Positions 18,033 through 27,119 of a stretch of 64,000 bases of DNA are shown here, one piece after another. Source of the DNA: Myxococcales bacterium (lineage in GTDB: Bacteria; Myxococcota_A; Polyangia; Palsa-1104; JAEUJZ01); assembly GCA_016794465.1 (NCBI GenBank), contig JAEUKA010000014.1, positions 279,130 through 343,129 on the forward strand, in the 5' to 3' direction. The position numbers and the translations under genes were made by a program. The notes beneath the pieces were generated by a model. The model was given only the letters and a program-made list of their open reading frames with translations, did no database searches and had not been told where the DNA came from. Positions within the stretch are counted from its first letter, which is position 1; each line of letters begins with the position of its first letter.

Positions 18033-19031
18033 ATGCCCACTGCCAGCCGTCGCCTCCATCTCTGCGTCGTCAGTTCGGTGGGCGGCCACCTGCGTGAAGT
18101 GTTGGAATTGGTCCCAGCTTTTGGCGCCGCCGAGGTCCGCTTTGTCGTCAATGACAAGGTCAACGTCCCATTGCCTGGCCCCGTCGAGCAGATCGCCCAT
18201 GCCGAGCGGGATCTGCGCGTGCTGTGGAACGCGCTGGAGGCCGTCGTAAGCTTCTCCAAAGATCGCCCCGATGTGCTGCTCTCGACGGGAGCAGGCCCCA
18301 TCGTGCCACTCGCCGCTGTCGGTAAGCTCTTCGGCTGTCAGACGATCTACATCGAGACGTTTGGTTCCGTCGATCAGCCGTCGCTGACCGGGCGAATGAT
18401 GGTGCCGCTCGCCGATCGCTTCTATTACCAGTGGCCGTCGCTGGCGCAGTACTTCCCGAGTGGTCGCTGCGAGGGGCCGATCTTTGTCCGGGAAGCGGCG
18501 GCGGCCTCGTCCAGCGCTGACGACGGCAGCATCTTCGTTGCAGTCGGGACCTCGCAGCGCGGCTTCGATCGACTGCTGCGCTGGCTGGACGAGCTGGCCG
18601 AGCAAGGCGCAGTCCCGACGCCACTCTTCGCCCAGCGCGGTCATGCCCGACACAAGCCCAGCACCTTTCCTAGTTACCCTTTTTTACCAAGCGACAAGCT
18701 GGATCAGCGCCTGGCCAGCGCACGGGTTGTCATCTGTCATGCCGGTGCCGGAATTGTCGGGACCTGTCTGCGACTTGGCAAACGCCCGATCCTGGTGCCC
18801 CGTCTGGCCCGCTTTGGCGAGGCCATCAACGATCATCAGCTGATGCTCGCCCGCGCGCTCTCGCAGACGGGTCAAGCGCAAGTGGTCGTCGAAAAAGCTG
18901 AGCTTCTGCCTGCAATACTGGCCGCCTTGTCCGCCCCGCCAGCCGCCCTCTCCACCACCGAGCCTCGACTGCGCCGGGCCGTCGCTGCCGACCTACGCGC
19001 CATCGCTGCTGCCCGCAAGCTCCTGATCTGA
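18033..19031 (+). CDS. Fused PssD/PssE (Alg14-Alg13)-like glycosyltransferase
   Basis: 332 aa from the ATG at 18033. Residues 1-150 resemble Alg14/PssD: LCVVSSVGGHLREVLELVP, STGAGPIVPLAAVGKLFG and YIETFGSVDQPSLTGRM. Residues 165-310 resemble Alg13/PssE: IFVAVGTSQRGFDRLLRWLDEL, CHAGAGIVGTCLRLGKRPILVPRL and EAINDHQLMLARAL. In the usual arrangement the first subunit anchors and binds acceptor while the second binds the UDP-sugar. Here both are on one chain. A role in polysaccharide or glycan assembly is likely, but the sugar and acceptor are not known. Confidence 0.85.
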   Translation: MPTASRRLHLCVVSSVGGHLREVLELVPAFGAAEVRFVVNDKVNVPLPGPVEQIAHAERDLRVLWNALEAVVSFSKDRPDVLLSTGAGPIVPLAAVGKLFGCQTIYIETFGSVDQPSLTGRMMVPLADRFYYQWPSLAQYFPSGRCEGPIFVREAAAASSSADDGSIFVAVGTSQRGFDRLLRWLDELAEQGAVPTPLFAQRGHARHKPSTFPSYPFLPSDKLDQRLASARVVICHAGAGIVGTCLRLGKRPILVPRLARFGEAINDHQLMLARALSQTGQAQVVVEKAELLPAILAALSAPPAALSTTEPRLRRAVAADLRAIAAARKLLI

Positions 19032-19188
19032 CCCAACGTCCAGCCAACCGTCGCACATCCGCACCTAAGCGCTCGACTTTGCATGGCAACTGTACCTGCG
19101 CCTGCGTCGACTCCTCGCAGTGCGCTAACATCGAGCAGAACTGCCATCCTGATTGCCTCGGGCTTATCGACTGAAGGAGTCTTTGACT

Positions 19189-20577
19189 ATGCGCTCAACG
19201 TGGCTTGGCCTTGGCTTGGGCATGCTCACTCTCATTGGCTGTAACGCGCTGTGGCAGGGCTACTTGTCGCCCATCGACGATCCGCTTGTCGATGCCTCCG
19301 TCGATGAGCTCGACCTCAACGGCGCGGACCTGACCGGAGTGCCACCGCCCGACCTGACTGGCGCCGACTTCACCGGAGTTTCCCCACCGGACCTGATCAT
19401 GCCGCCCAAGCCATGTGGTCTGACAACGGCCAAATCGGGTGTGTTTTCCTATTCAACTTATGCGACTGCAATTCCCTTGGCATCACTCGCTGCGAGCAAG
19501 CTTGCCGTGATGGACATTGACAAAGATGGCCTGGCCGAGGTCGCCGTTTCCACCACTTCATCCCCAGTTAAAGTCTTCAAACTAAGTGGTGCTCCGACTT
19601 GCGTATTTGGTGCGGCAACCGACTGTATCGTCAATGATGCCATCGCGGATCTTCGGGGACTTTCCATCGATGGCACAGCCGGTGCTTTTGTGGTGGCCAG
19701 AAGCAACGCCAGTGCCAACGCAATCTCAACCTGTACTGGCATTCCAATTAATCACAAAACCATTATGAATGGAAACTTCGCTAGCAATTCCCCTCGCCGA
19801 GAGTTAACCGTTCCACCCCTGAAATCAAATACCAACGGGATTTTTATTCTGCATGAGAAGAGCAGCAACTCCAGTGATCGAGTCAATTCTGTGAAGCTTG
19901 ATGCCACTGCAGGTCTTGCATCAACCGTGATGCTGGTGAACCTAGACATCAATAACAACTTCGAGCCACGCAATGCGACCGGAGCCCGGATAGACGATGC
20001 AGCACCAGACGGCACGCTCGATGTGATCGCCCTAGAAGTAAACGGCAGCATGGGTCGGATGAGAGCCTATAACAACAATCACATGGCGACGCCGGCGACA
20101 GTAAAAGGTACAGCTACACTGACTGCTAATTTTGCCGATTTAAACCGTATTACCTCAGCACGGCTCAGCAATGACTCTTTCGACGATGCAGTGGTGATTG
20201 TCACATCAACAGATCCACCACAGATCGTTCCTCACATCATATCCGCCGGAGGAACCATTACACCAAAATCAGCGATCAGTATCAATATTCCTGTCGCATC
20301 AGCCGATCGTAGCAAGCTGATGTTTACTGACCTAGATGCCGATGGCATCGACGAGCTTATTGCGATAAACGGTAGCAATGTCTCGATATATGCCTATAAT
20401 GCCGCAGCCAACACACTGTCGGCACCACAGAACCTCGCCGTCCGAGGTGGTTATACTGCGGTAGCCATCGCCCTAGGCTATTCAGAAAAAAATCTGTCGT
20501 CCGGCCCACCTGATATTTTCGTCATCGCGAACAGCGGCGGTACCAATGAAGTCGGAGTGTTCCGCTGGCTGCCGTAA
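19189..20577 (+). CDS. Low-GC VCBS/FG-GAP lipoprotein
   Basis: 462 aa from the ATG at 19189, which has AAGGAG nine bases upstream. The signal peptide ends in a lipobox (LTLIGC). A spacer follows with repeats of the DLTG form (DLNGADLTGVPPPDLTGADFTG). Blades include DIDKDGLAEVAVS, DINNNFEPRN and DLDADGIDELIAI. From about 19440 on, the base composition is visibly more A+T-rich than the neighbours, and codons such as TAT, AAT and ATA are frequent. This suggests recent transfer or relaxed selection. It is probably a surface lipoprotein with a beta-propeller. The ligand is unknown. Confidence 0.8.
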   Translation: MRSTWLGLGLGMLTLIGCNALWQGYLSPIDDPLVDASVDELDLNGADLTGVPPPDLTGADFTGVSPPDLIMPPKPCGLTTAKSGVFSYSTYATAIPLASLAASKLAVMDIDKDGLAEVAVSTTSSPVKVFKLSGAPTCVFGAATDCIVNDAIADLRGLSIDGTAGAFVVARSNASANAISTCTGIPINHKTIMNGNFASNSPRRELTVPPLKSNTNGIFILHEKSSNSSDRVNSVKLDATAGLASTVMLVNLDINNNFEPRNATGARIDDAAPDGTLDVIALEVNGSMGRMRAYNNNHMATPATVKGTATLTANFADLNRITSARLSNDSFDDAVVIVTSTDPPQIVPHIISAGGTITPKSAISINIPVASADRSKLMFTDLDADGIDELIAINGSNVSIYAYNAAANTLSAPQNLAVRGGYTAVAIALGYSEKNLSSGPPDIFVIANSGGTNEVGVFRWLP

Positions 20578-20686
20578 CCGATTAGGTAGTAATTGTGTAT
20601 TGATACATCTTGACCAGTTCACTTTACCCTTGATTTCTCCATTGAGAGCATGTTCTCGACGGAAATACACTCCGGTTACCGTCGCA

Positions 20687-21619
20687 ATGGCTGTTTTACC
20701 TATCAATTCCGAACCGGCTCTTCCGCTGATTGCTCCGCCCCCGTCGAGTTCAGAGCCCGGCATGATCGTCGTCCAATCGGACGTGATGCGGCGACTGCTC
20801 GGACAGCTTCGGGCTACCGCGCAGTCGGACAAGCCCACGCTGCTGATCGGGCCGAGCGGCAGTGGTCGCAGCTTCTTGGCCAAGTCCATCCATGCAATGT
20901 CGCGACGGGACGACAAGCCGCTGGTCGAGATTTCCAGCATGGCGCCGTCGCTGCCCGAGAACTGGAACGTCGCTGCCGATCGCGCGCGTGGTGGGACGCT
21001 GCTGGTCACTGACCTCGAGCGACTCGACGACTATGGGCAGCGCGACCTAAAGTGCCTGCTCGGCAAGCTCTCGGCGTGGTATCGGCCACCGCGCCTCTGC
21101 ACCACCGCCCAGCCAGAGCTGGAGTCACTCGCGGGCAGTGGGCGCTTTATGCGGTCGCTATACGATCAAGTGGCAGTCTTGCGGCACGAGATCCCGGCGC
21201 TGAGTGAGCGCGTCGATGACCTGCCCGAGCTGTGTCGACTCCTCCTCGCCGAGCATGCCTACGCCCAGGACTGTGCGGCGCCAGCGCTATTGCCCGATGG
21301 ACTGGCCATGCTGCGTGACTACGCCTGGCCGGGCAACGTCCGCGAGCTGTCCAACATCCTGCTGCGCGCCATGCTGTGGTCCTCGGGTCGCCCCATCGGC
21401 CGCGAGGCACTGACGCCGCTGCTGCCCGCTTTACCGTCGCTCACCGAGATTCGGCTGCCGATCGGAACATCGCTGAGGCAAGCGGAGCAGACGCTGATCG
21501 TGGCCACGCTGCGTGCGTGCGATGGCAACAAACAGCTGACGGCTTTGAAGCTTGGAATTACGCGCCGAACGCTGTACCAGAAGCTGGCCCGCTACAACCA
21601 CCCCGACGAGCCGCGCTAG
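20687..21619 (+). CDS. Degenerate sigma-54-type AAA+/Fis regulator
   Basis: 310 aa from the ATG at 20687 (MAVLPINSEP); the upstream in-frame codons do not look family-like. The AAA+ core has a P-loop GPSGSGRSFLAKSIH with Arg in place of the Walker A Lys, a Walker B-like GGTLLVTDLERLDD, and the later DYAWPGNVRELSNILLRA. The segment that normally carries the GAFTGA sigma-54-contact loop is missing. A Fis-type helix-turn-helix (CDGNKQLTALKLGITRRTLYQKL) closes the protein. It should bind DNA, but it is unlikely to open sigma-54 promoters. It could be an antagonist or a regulator that works without ATP. Confidence 0.82.
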   Translation: MAVLPINSEPALPLIAPPPSSSEPGMIVVQSDVMRRLLGQLRATAQSDKPTLLIGPSGSGRSFLAKSIHAMSRRDDKPLVEISSMAPSLPENWNVAADRARGGTLLVTDLERLDDYGQRDLKCLLGKLSAWYRPPRLCTTAQPELESLAGSGRFMRSLYDQVAVLRHEIPALSERVDDLPELCRLLLAEHAYAQDCAAPALLPDGLAMLRDYAWPGNVRELSNILLRAMLWSSGRPIGREALTPLLPALPSLTEIRLPIGTSLRQAEQTLIVATLRACDGNKQLTALKLGITRRTLYQKLARYNHPDEPR

Positions 21620-21668
21620 CCTGCACCATCGCTGACGACCAGCGGCATAGCGCACCTAACAGTGCATC

Positions 21669-22232
21669 TTAGAACAGGATCTCGACCGGCGGTGGCTCGG
21701 GGTCTTTGAAGATGCCGAGCGCTTCCAGCTCTGAGTCGCTGACTTGAATCCCACCCGAGACATCTGGGCTCTTCAGTCGAAATGTAAACGGATAGACCAC
21801 CGAGACACTCTCATCTGAATCACTCGGCGGAAACTCCCAGGTACGGATCGTCTCGGCGATGCAGCTCTGCATGTCCACCGTTAGGTTGCTCTCAGTGACG
21901 AGCAGCTCCTCGATCTTTCCTTGCGGGGTCACGTCAAAGCGGACCACCAAGCGACCGGCCAGCTTCGGCTGCTTAAACAGCGCCTGCTGATAGCAGTAAC
22001 GAACTTGCTTGATGTGCAGGTAGATGACCCGCCTGACCACGTCGCGCTCCAGGATGTGATCTTGGGGCGTATCACTCTTCGGCGGTGGCGGTTGCGGCGG
22101 CGGCGGCAGGTTGTGCAGGTACTGAGGAATCGGTCGCACCGTCGAGCTGCGCAGACCTACAGGCACAGCCGACTCCGCCCACTGCGGGACCAGCCACAGA
22201 CATGCCGAAAGCCCGATCCAAAGTTGCCGCAC
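21669..22232 (-). CDS. AgmX/PglI C-terminal-domain secreted protein
   Basis: 187 aa if the GTG at 22232 is used. That start has GAGG upstream and gives a signal peptide (VRQLWIGLSACLWLVPQWAESA). The ATG at 22310 would place this peptide internally. A Pro-rich spacer precedes a domain containing IKQVRYCYQQALFKQPKLAGRLVVRF, TPQGKIEELLV and IAETIRTWEFPPS. It is the TonB-like domain known from the gliding-motility proteins AgmX and PglI. It probably acts in the periplasm. No transporter or motility partner is adjacent. It is divergent from the dihydropyrimidinase gene. Confidence 0.8.
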   Translation of the reverse strand: MRQLWIGLSACLWLVPQWAESAVPVGLRSSTVRPIPQYLHNLPPPPQPPPPKSDTPQDHILERDVVRRVIYLHIKQVRYCYQQALFKQPKLAGRLVVRFDVTPQGKIEELLVTESNLTVDMQSCIAETIRTWEFPPSDSDESVSVVYPFTFRLKSPDVSGGIQVSDSELEALGIFKDPEPPPVEILF

Positions 22233-22370
22233 CGCTGTTTGCCTCGCCTCGACCCCATCATTACAGCACTGTCGACCACCTGAGGCACGCTCTTCGCACA
22301 AGCCTCGCAATACTAGGGCTTTTCACGTCGCACGCGTCTGCGCTACGGTGCCCGCCACGCGGAGGTCAGT

Positions 22371-23768
22371 ATGGTCACGGTCATCAAGAACGGCACCCTC
22401 GTCACGGCGAGCGACACCTATCAAGCAAACCTGTGGATCGACGGCGACAAGATCGTAAGTCACAGCCATCCCAGCCAGCCCATCCCCTCGGGGGGCGACA
22501 TCCGAGTCGTCGATGCCACAGGCTGTTACGTCATTCCCGGTGGCATCGATGCCCACACCCACCTTGACATGCCGTTCGGCGGCACCACTTCCAGCGACGA
22601 CTTCCTAACCGGCACTCGCGCGGCGGCGTTTGGCGGCACCACGACCATCATCGACTTCGCCATTCAGCAAAAAGGCGGCACGCTGCGCCAAGCACTCGAT
22701 ACCTGGCACGCCAAGGCCGCTGGCCGAGGCTGCATCGACTACGCCTTCCACATGATCGCCACCGACGCCCCACAGTCGGTGCTCACCGAGATGGGCGACA
22801 TCGTGTCCGAGGGCGTCACCAGCTTCAAGCTGTTCATGGCCTATCCGGGGGTGCTGCTCCTCGACGATCAGTCGATCTTTCGCTGCATGCTGCGTGCGGG
22901 TGAGATCGGGGCACTCATTTGCATGCACGCCGAGACGGGTCTGCCCATTGATGTCCTCGTCGAGCGCGCCGTTGCCCAAGGTCACACCGCACCGATCTAT
23001 CACGCCCTCACCCGGCCCGAGGCAGCCGAGGCCACCGGCACCGAGCGGGCCATTGCGCTGGCTGAGATGGCCAAGGTCCCGGTCTACATCGTCCACCTCT
23101 CGGCGGCACGAGCGCTAGAGCGGGTCCGCGAGGCCCGAGATCGCGGGCTTCCGGCATATGCCGAAACCTGTCCGCAGTACCTGTTTCTGTCCGACGACGC
23201 GCTGCGTGGCACCCCCGACGATCCGTTCGATGGCGCCAAGTACGTCTGCACCCCACCGCTCCGGCCGCACAGCCACCACGAACACCTGTGGCGAGGGCTC
23301 CGCAACTACGACTTGCAGGTGGTATCGACCGATCACTGCCCGTTCTGCATGAAGGATCAGAAGGTGCTCGGTCGTGACAGCTTCGCCAAAGTCCCAAACG
23401 GAATGCCCGGCATCGAAACCCGGCTGCACCTTCTGTTCGAGGCCGTGGCCGAAGGCAAGCTCTCGCTCAACCGCTTTGTCGAGATCGCCAGCACTGCGCC
23501 GGCCAAGATCTTCGGCCTGTATCCACGCAAGGGATCGATCGCGGTGGGCTCCGATGCCGATGTCGTGGTCTGGGACCCAAAGCGCGCGCTCAAGCTGTCG
23601 CTCGAAAACCTCCACATGCGAGTCGACTACGCTGCCTATCCTGACAAGACCGTGCCTGGCTCACCGCGCTATGTCTTTTCCCGAGGCGAGCTGATCATTG
23701 ACCAAGGTCAGCACGTCAGCCGCCCTGGCCACGGTCAGTTTGTGCGCCGCTCGACGTTCAGCCTGTAA
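22371..23768 (+). CDS. hydA: Dihydropyrimidinase / hydantoinase
   Basis: 465 aa, amidohydrolase superfamily, full length. GGAGGT lies six bases before the ATG. Metal ligands are visible: the HxH pair in GGIDAHTHLDMPFGG, the carbamylated Lys in TSFKLFMAYPG, His in CMHAETG and VHLSAARA, and the catalytic Asp in STDHCPF. The enzyme opens 5,6-dihydrouracil/dihydrothymine rings or 5-substituted hydantoins and is cytoplasmic. No other pyrimidine-degradation gene is nearby, so physiological substrates remain open. Confidence 0.92.
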   Translation: MVTVIKNGTLVTASDTYQANLWIDGDKIVSHSHPSQPIPSGGDIRVVDATGCYVIPGGIDAHTHLDMPFGGTTSSDDFLTGTRAAAFGGTTTIIDFAIQQKGGTLRQALDTWHAKAAGRGCIDYAFHMIATDAPQSVLTEMGDIVSEGVTSFKLFMAYPGVLLLDDQSIFRCMLRAGEIGALICMHAETGLPIDVLVERAVAQGHTAPIYHALTRPEAAEATGTERAIALAEMAKVPVYIVHLSAARALERVREARDRGLPAYAETCPQYLFLSDDALRGTPDDPFDGAKYVCTPPLRPHSHHEHLWRGLRNYDLQVVSTDHCPFCMKDQKVLGRDSFAKVPNGMPGIETRLHLLFEAVAEGKLSLNRFVEIASTAPAKIFGLYPRKGSIAVGSDADVVVWDPKRALKLSLENLHMRVDYAAYPDKTVPGSPRYVFSRGELIIDQGQHVSRPGHGQFVRRSTFSL

Positions 23769-23789
23769 GCCTGCCTGCCGCGCCCGCCG

Positions 23790-24185
23790 CTACATCCCTT
23801 CCATCGTGTCCAGCGGAGTAAGCTCCGCCGTTCCATAGCCAATCGGTCCACACAGACAGCAGCCCTCCCCGCTCTCTGCCTGGAGCGTGAGCTTGGCTTG
23901 GTTCGGCTGGTAGTTTGGCGCCGTCAGGTCGATGGAGTGTTCTCCGGCGGGAAGTGCACAGCGAAACACCTGGCTGTCGCCCAAGACCATCGGTGTGCAC
24001 GGCTGGCCATTGACCGAGACAGTCACCTCGCCCAGCACCAGCTGGGTCCACGCATCGGTGACGCGCAGATAGATCCCGGACGGCTGGCAGGTATCGCACA
24101 AGACGGCACTGCAACAGCCGGACAGCGTCATCCCACCCAGCACAAGCAGGAGGGACGGCAGAAGTCGCACGCGTCGAGGTCGCAT
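23790..24185 (-). CDS. Small lipoprotein with carboxypeptidase-regulatory/PEGA-like fold
   Basis: 131 aa. The signal peptide (LLPSLLLVLGGMTLSGC) ends in a lipobox LSGC. The mature part contains GIYLRVTDAWTQLVLGEVTVSVNG, PCTPM and LPAGEHSIDLTAPNYQPNQAKLTL, the pattern of a beta-sandwich that decorates surface proteins. It has many Cys residues (CCSAVLCDTC, GCCLCG), likely disulfides. It converges on the dihydropyrimidinase gene. Its function is not known. Confidence 0.75.
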   Translation of the reverse strand: MRPRRVRLLPSLLLVLGGMTLSGCCSAVLCDTCQPSGIYLRVTDAWTQLVLGEVTVSVNGQPCTPMVLGDSQVFRCALPAGEHSIDLTAPNYQPNQAKLTLQAESGEGCCLCGPIGYGTAELTPLDTMEGM

Positions 24186-24283
24186 GGCCGAAAGCTTAGG
24201 CGACCGAGCGCCAAGACAACAAGCGGTTTGGGGAAAGGACAGCCCGGCAGCAAAGTCGCAGCGCGGGCTCGAGGTGGGAATGG

Positions 24284-26311
24284 CTACTTGAGGGTGAAGT
24301 TGACGGTGGTGGTGCCGTCCTTGGTGACAGCATCCATCTTCGTCTCGGTGAGTGCGCCATCAGGGCTGATCGCGCGGACTTCCCACATCCCAGCCGGGAT
24401 GGTGGTCAGGAAGTTGTACGCGCCCGAGGCATTGGTGGTGGAGTTCCACAGGCCCCGGTTCACCGTCACCTTGGCGCCGCTCACCGGCTTGCCCATCCCG
24501 TCGACGACTTGGCCAAGCAGTCCGCCCTTGCCGGGGTCGGTACCGATGTACACCCGGAAGTGCTGCGCCGCCTTGGTCAGGTAGCCTCGCTGGTCGATCG
24601 GCACCATGTGCATCACCCAGATGCCATTCGCGAGGCCCGCCCGCAGAAGCTGCTTCTGCGACGAAGGAACCAGGGTCGCCATCGAGGCCGCCGGCGTCGT
24701 ATCCCCGTAGCGATCGAGGATGTAGTAGATGCCCTTAAAGTTCGAGTCGGCCTGCGGGAAGGACCACTCGAAGAACACGTCTCCACTCGCATACCAAGAC
24801 CCCGGCGAGGCATGGCTCGTCGAGCGAATCGTCGGCGGCGAGGTGTTGATGTTGACCCTGAAGATGTTCTCGACCGTGCCGATGTTCGACATCGCGTCGA
24901 TGGGCACGATGTGGAAGTAGTTGGCACCGGCCGTCAGCTCGCTGACTGCTGCGGTGACCATCTCGGTGGCGACCACCTTGCCGCCGTTCGCCGGGGTGGG
25001 CGGCCGCGACTGCGTGGTGTTCACGCCCCAGTAGTAGCCCTGGCGACCCATGAACGCTTGATCCCAAGCCAACGACAGGCCGGGCGAGTCGTCGTTGTAG
25101 TACAGGGTCTGGTCCGGATGCGACGACGACGAGATGCTGAGCGGAGGCATGAGGCCATCGGTGCGAGTGCCGTTGATCGTGCCCGTGACCGACTTGTCGC
25201 CACCAGTCAGGATCTTGATGCGGCCCTGACCGCCGGCGCCGCCGGTATAGCCCGAGCCACCCGAGCCGCCCGAGCCGCCTGCTGCCGAGACAGAGCCCGT
25301 GATCGTGACCTTCTTCTGGCTCGCGATGAGGATGCCACCACCCGAGCCGCCGCCACCGCCGCCATAGCTCGCTGAGCTGCCGCCCGCTTCGCCATTGGCC
25401 GTGACCTGTCCGTCGATGGTGATGTTCTTGCCAGCGATGAGGCGCAGCACGCCGCCGCCTTTGCCGCCTCTGCCGCCAGACATTGAGCTACCGCCGCCTA
25501 CACCGCCTGGACTGCCGCCCTCGACGTTGATGTCGGTGGTCGAGCCCCAGCTCGAACCTGAGCCGTAGCCACCCGTGCCGCCTCCTCCTGCCGTGCCATA
25601 GCCGCCGCCACCCGCCGCATAGTAGCTGTAGTAGTAGTAGCAGCTGCCCGCACCCTCGGAGGACTTACCGGTTGGGTTGGCAACAATCGAGGCGCCCATC
25701 TCGACGGTGATGGAGCCCCTGGTGCGAAGCGTCAGGTTGCCGGTCGGGGAAGACAGGGTCGCGCCCGAGCGGATGATGATGTCGCCATCGACCAGCTGAT
25801 CGCCATCCATGGTCTTGTTGGCACCAACATCGAGGCTGGGCAGCGCACAGCGGGCTTCTTCGCAGAACGTGCCGCAGGTTTCGGTGACGGTCCAGGCGCT
25901 GCCGGTCGCGTTGCAAGTCTCGACGTTCTTGACGTTGCAGCGCTTGGCGTTCGGCGTACAGGCGCCGGTGCACAGACCGCTCATACAGCCGACGGTGCAA
26001 GTCGCCGAGTACAGCCATGCAGTGCCCGTGGCATTGCAGATCTCGACGCTGAGTCCGGCTCCGCAGCGGTAGGTCCCAGGCGTACACGGCAGCCCGGTGG
26101 TGAAGGCCATATCGCCCGATGGCATGCCCGCCATGTCGCCCGGTGGCAGCCCGCTCATGTCTTTGGTCGGGTCACCACCATCGGGGTCATCGGACACAGC
26201 CATGTCCTTTGACCCGCTCATATTGTTGTTGTTGTTGTCGACGCCGCCAGTCGAACAGCCGATCAGCAGCGTGAACCCCATTGCGGATGCAATCGCAGAG
26301 AGTCTCTTCAT
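24284..26311 (-). CDS. Large surface lipoprotein with Gly-rich region and Ig-like domains
   Basis: 675 aa from the ATG at 26311 (MKRLSAIASAMG), which has GAGGA upstream; an ATG at 26323 is also in frame. A lipobox (TLLIGC) is followed by an Asn-rich and Asp/Pro/Gly spacer (GDMAGMPSGDMAF). Two short Cys repeats of the pattern P-x-C-x-C-G-x-x-x-x-x-x-C-N-A-T-G follow. A right-handed beta-helix-like region is rich in Gly-Gly-Ser (GGGGYGTAGGGGTGGYGSG). Near the C-terminus are two beta-sandwich-like domains, the last a carboxypeptidase-regulatory repeat (VSGAKVTVNRGLWNSTTNASGAY). It is likely a surface-displayed protein of unknown ligand. Confidence 0.78.
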   Translation of the reverse strand: MKRLSAIASAMGFTLLIGCSTGGVDNNNNNMSGSKDMAVSDDPDGGDPTKDMSGLPPGDMAGMPSGDMAFTTGLPCTPGTYRCGAGLSVEICNATGTAWLYSATCTVGCMSGLCTGACTPNAKRCNVKNVETCNATGSAWTVTETCGTFCEEARCALPSLDVGANKTMDGDQLVDGDIIIRSGATLSSPTGNLTLRTRGSITVEMGASIVANPTGKSSEGAGSCYYYYSYYAAGGGGYGTAGGGGTGGYGSGSSWGSTTDINVEGGSPGGVGGGSSMSGGRGGKGGGVLRLIAGKNITIDGQVTANGEAGGSSASYGGGGGGSGGGILIASQKKVTITGSVSAAGGSGGSGGSGYTGGAGGQGRIKILTGGDKSVTGTINGTRTDGLMPPLSISSSSHPDQTLYYNDDSPGLSLAWDQAFMGRQGYYWGVNTTQSRPPTPANGGKVVATEMVTAAVSELTAGANYFHIVPIDAMSNIGTVENIFRVNINTSPPTIRSTSHASPGSWYASGDVFFEWSFPQADSNFKGIYYILDRYGDTTPAASMATLVPSSQKQLLRAGLANGIWVMHMVPIDQRGYLTKAAQHFRVYIGTDPGKGGLLGQVVDGMGKPVSGAKVTVNRGLWNSTTNASGAYNFLTTIPAGMWEVRAISPDGALTETKMDAVTKDGTTTVNFTLK

Positions 26312-26402
26312 GGGTTTCCTCACAAGATCAGTTCGTTAGGGGGCATCATATACATTGCGATTGCGCGGAAAAGTGCACAAAAACGGTTGACTGTGCCACT
26401 TT

Positions 26403-27059
26403 GTGGGTGTGTCTCCCCGCGCTGTTGGCAAAGCTCCGCTAGCTGGTTCCGCTTCGGATCAGGCGCCATCCCACGCGGCGTCGGCGGTGACGCTGCCCGG
26501 GGCGAAGGTGGTGCTGCGGAAGCGGCCAAGGAAGCACCGCGCGAGTCCGGTGCGTGGCCTGTCTCTGCTGGCGTCAGGGGTCGATCGGCTGGGACTGTGG
26601 CCGAAGCTGTGGGAGCAGTGGGTCTGCCGGACCTTCGCGCTAACGCTGCATCGCTGTGTGCCACGCCTGTCCGCTTTCACGAGGGCCGAAAAGCTGGCCG
26701 ATGGCACCTTGACCGTCGTGGTTACGTCCTCTGCGGTGGCCAGTGAGCTGTCGTTCGTCCGCGATCTGTTGCTAGAGCAGGTCAACCGCGAGCTGCTGGA
26801 AGCGGTGGGCCGGCTGGATCACAAGCAGCGACGGATGGCGCGGCCGGTGCTGCGACTTCACCACCGCGTAGGCAAGCTCGCCGGGCTGCCCGACCCCGCA
26901 GAGTGGCAGGAGCGCCCCACGCCTCGCCGCCGTCCGCCACCGCCGAAAGTGACCATAGAAACCCAGCTGGCGGTTGCGACCGCGAGCCAAGACCTGCGAG
27001 ATGAAGACCTGCGGCTGCTTCTGCTGCGACTCGTAGGGGCCACAACCCGCACGTCCTAG
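26403..27059 (+). CDS. DUF721 (DciA-like) domain protein
   Basis: 218 aa with a GTG start at 26403 (the start is uncertain, since several starts are possible). Residues about 50-140 match the DUF721 pattern: a short N-terminal basic region, LWPKLWEQWV, LADGTLTVVVTSSAVASELSFVRDLLLEQVNREL and a final RPVLRLHHRVG. DciA is the helicase-operator protein that loads DnaB in many bacteria lacking DnaC, but this family has other members, and the long C-terminal tail (RPTPRRRPPPPK) is unlike DciA. It shares a 91-bp divergent control region with the large lipoprotein gene. Confidence 0.62.
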   Translation: MGVSPRAVGKAPLAGSASDQAPSHAASAVTLPGAKVVLRKRPRKHRASPVRGLSLLASGVDRLGLWPKLWEQWVCRTFALTLHRCVPRLSAFTRAEKLADGTLTVVVTSSAVASELSFVRDLLLEQVNRELLEAVGRLDHKQRRMARPVLRLHHRVGKLAGLPDPAEWQERPTPRRRPPPPKVTIETQLAVATASQDLRDEDLRLLLLRLVGATTRTS

Positions 27060-27119
27060 CCACGGTCAGACCCCGGTGCCGCTTGCAGTCGAGCCGGTAT
27101 TTGCCCTACAAAGGTCAAA

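Noticed and set aside
26312..26402. Strong promoter in the gap between the large lipoprotein and DUF721 genes
   Set aside because: TATGAT is near consensus for the minus strand, but no good -35 lies at the right distance, and the plus-strand TTGACT has no matching -10.
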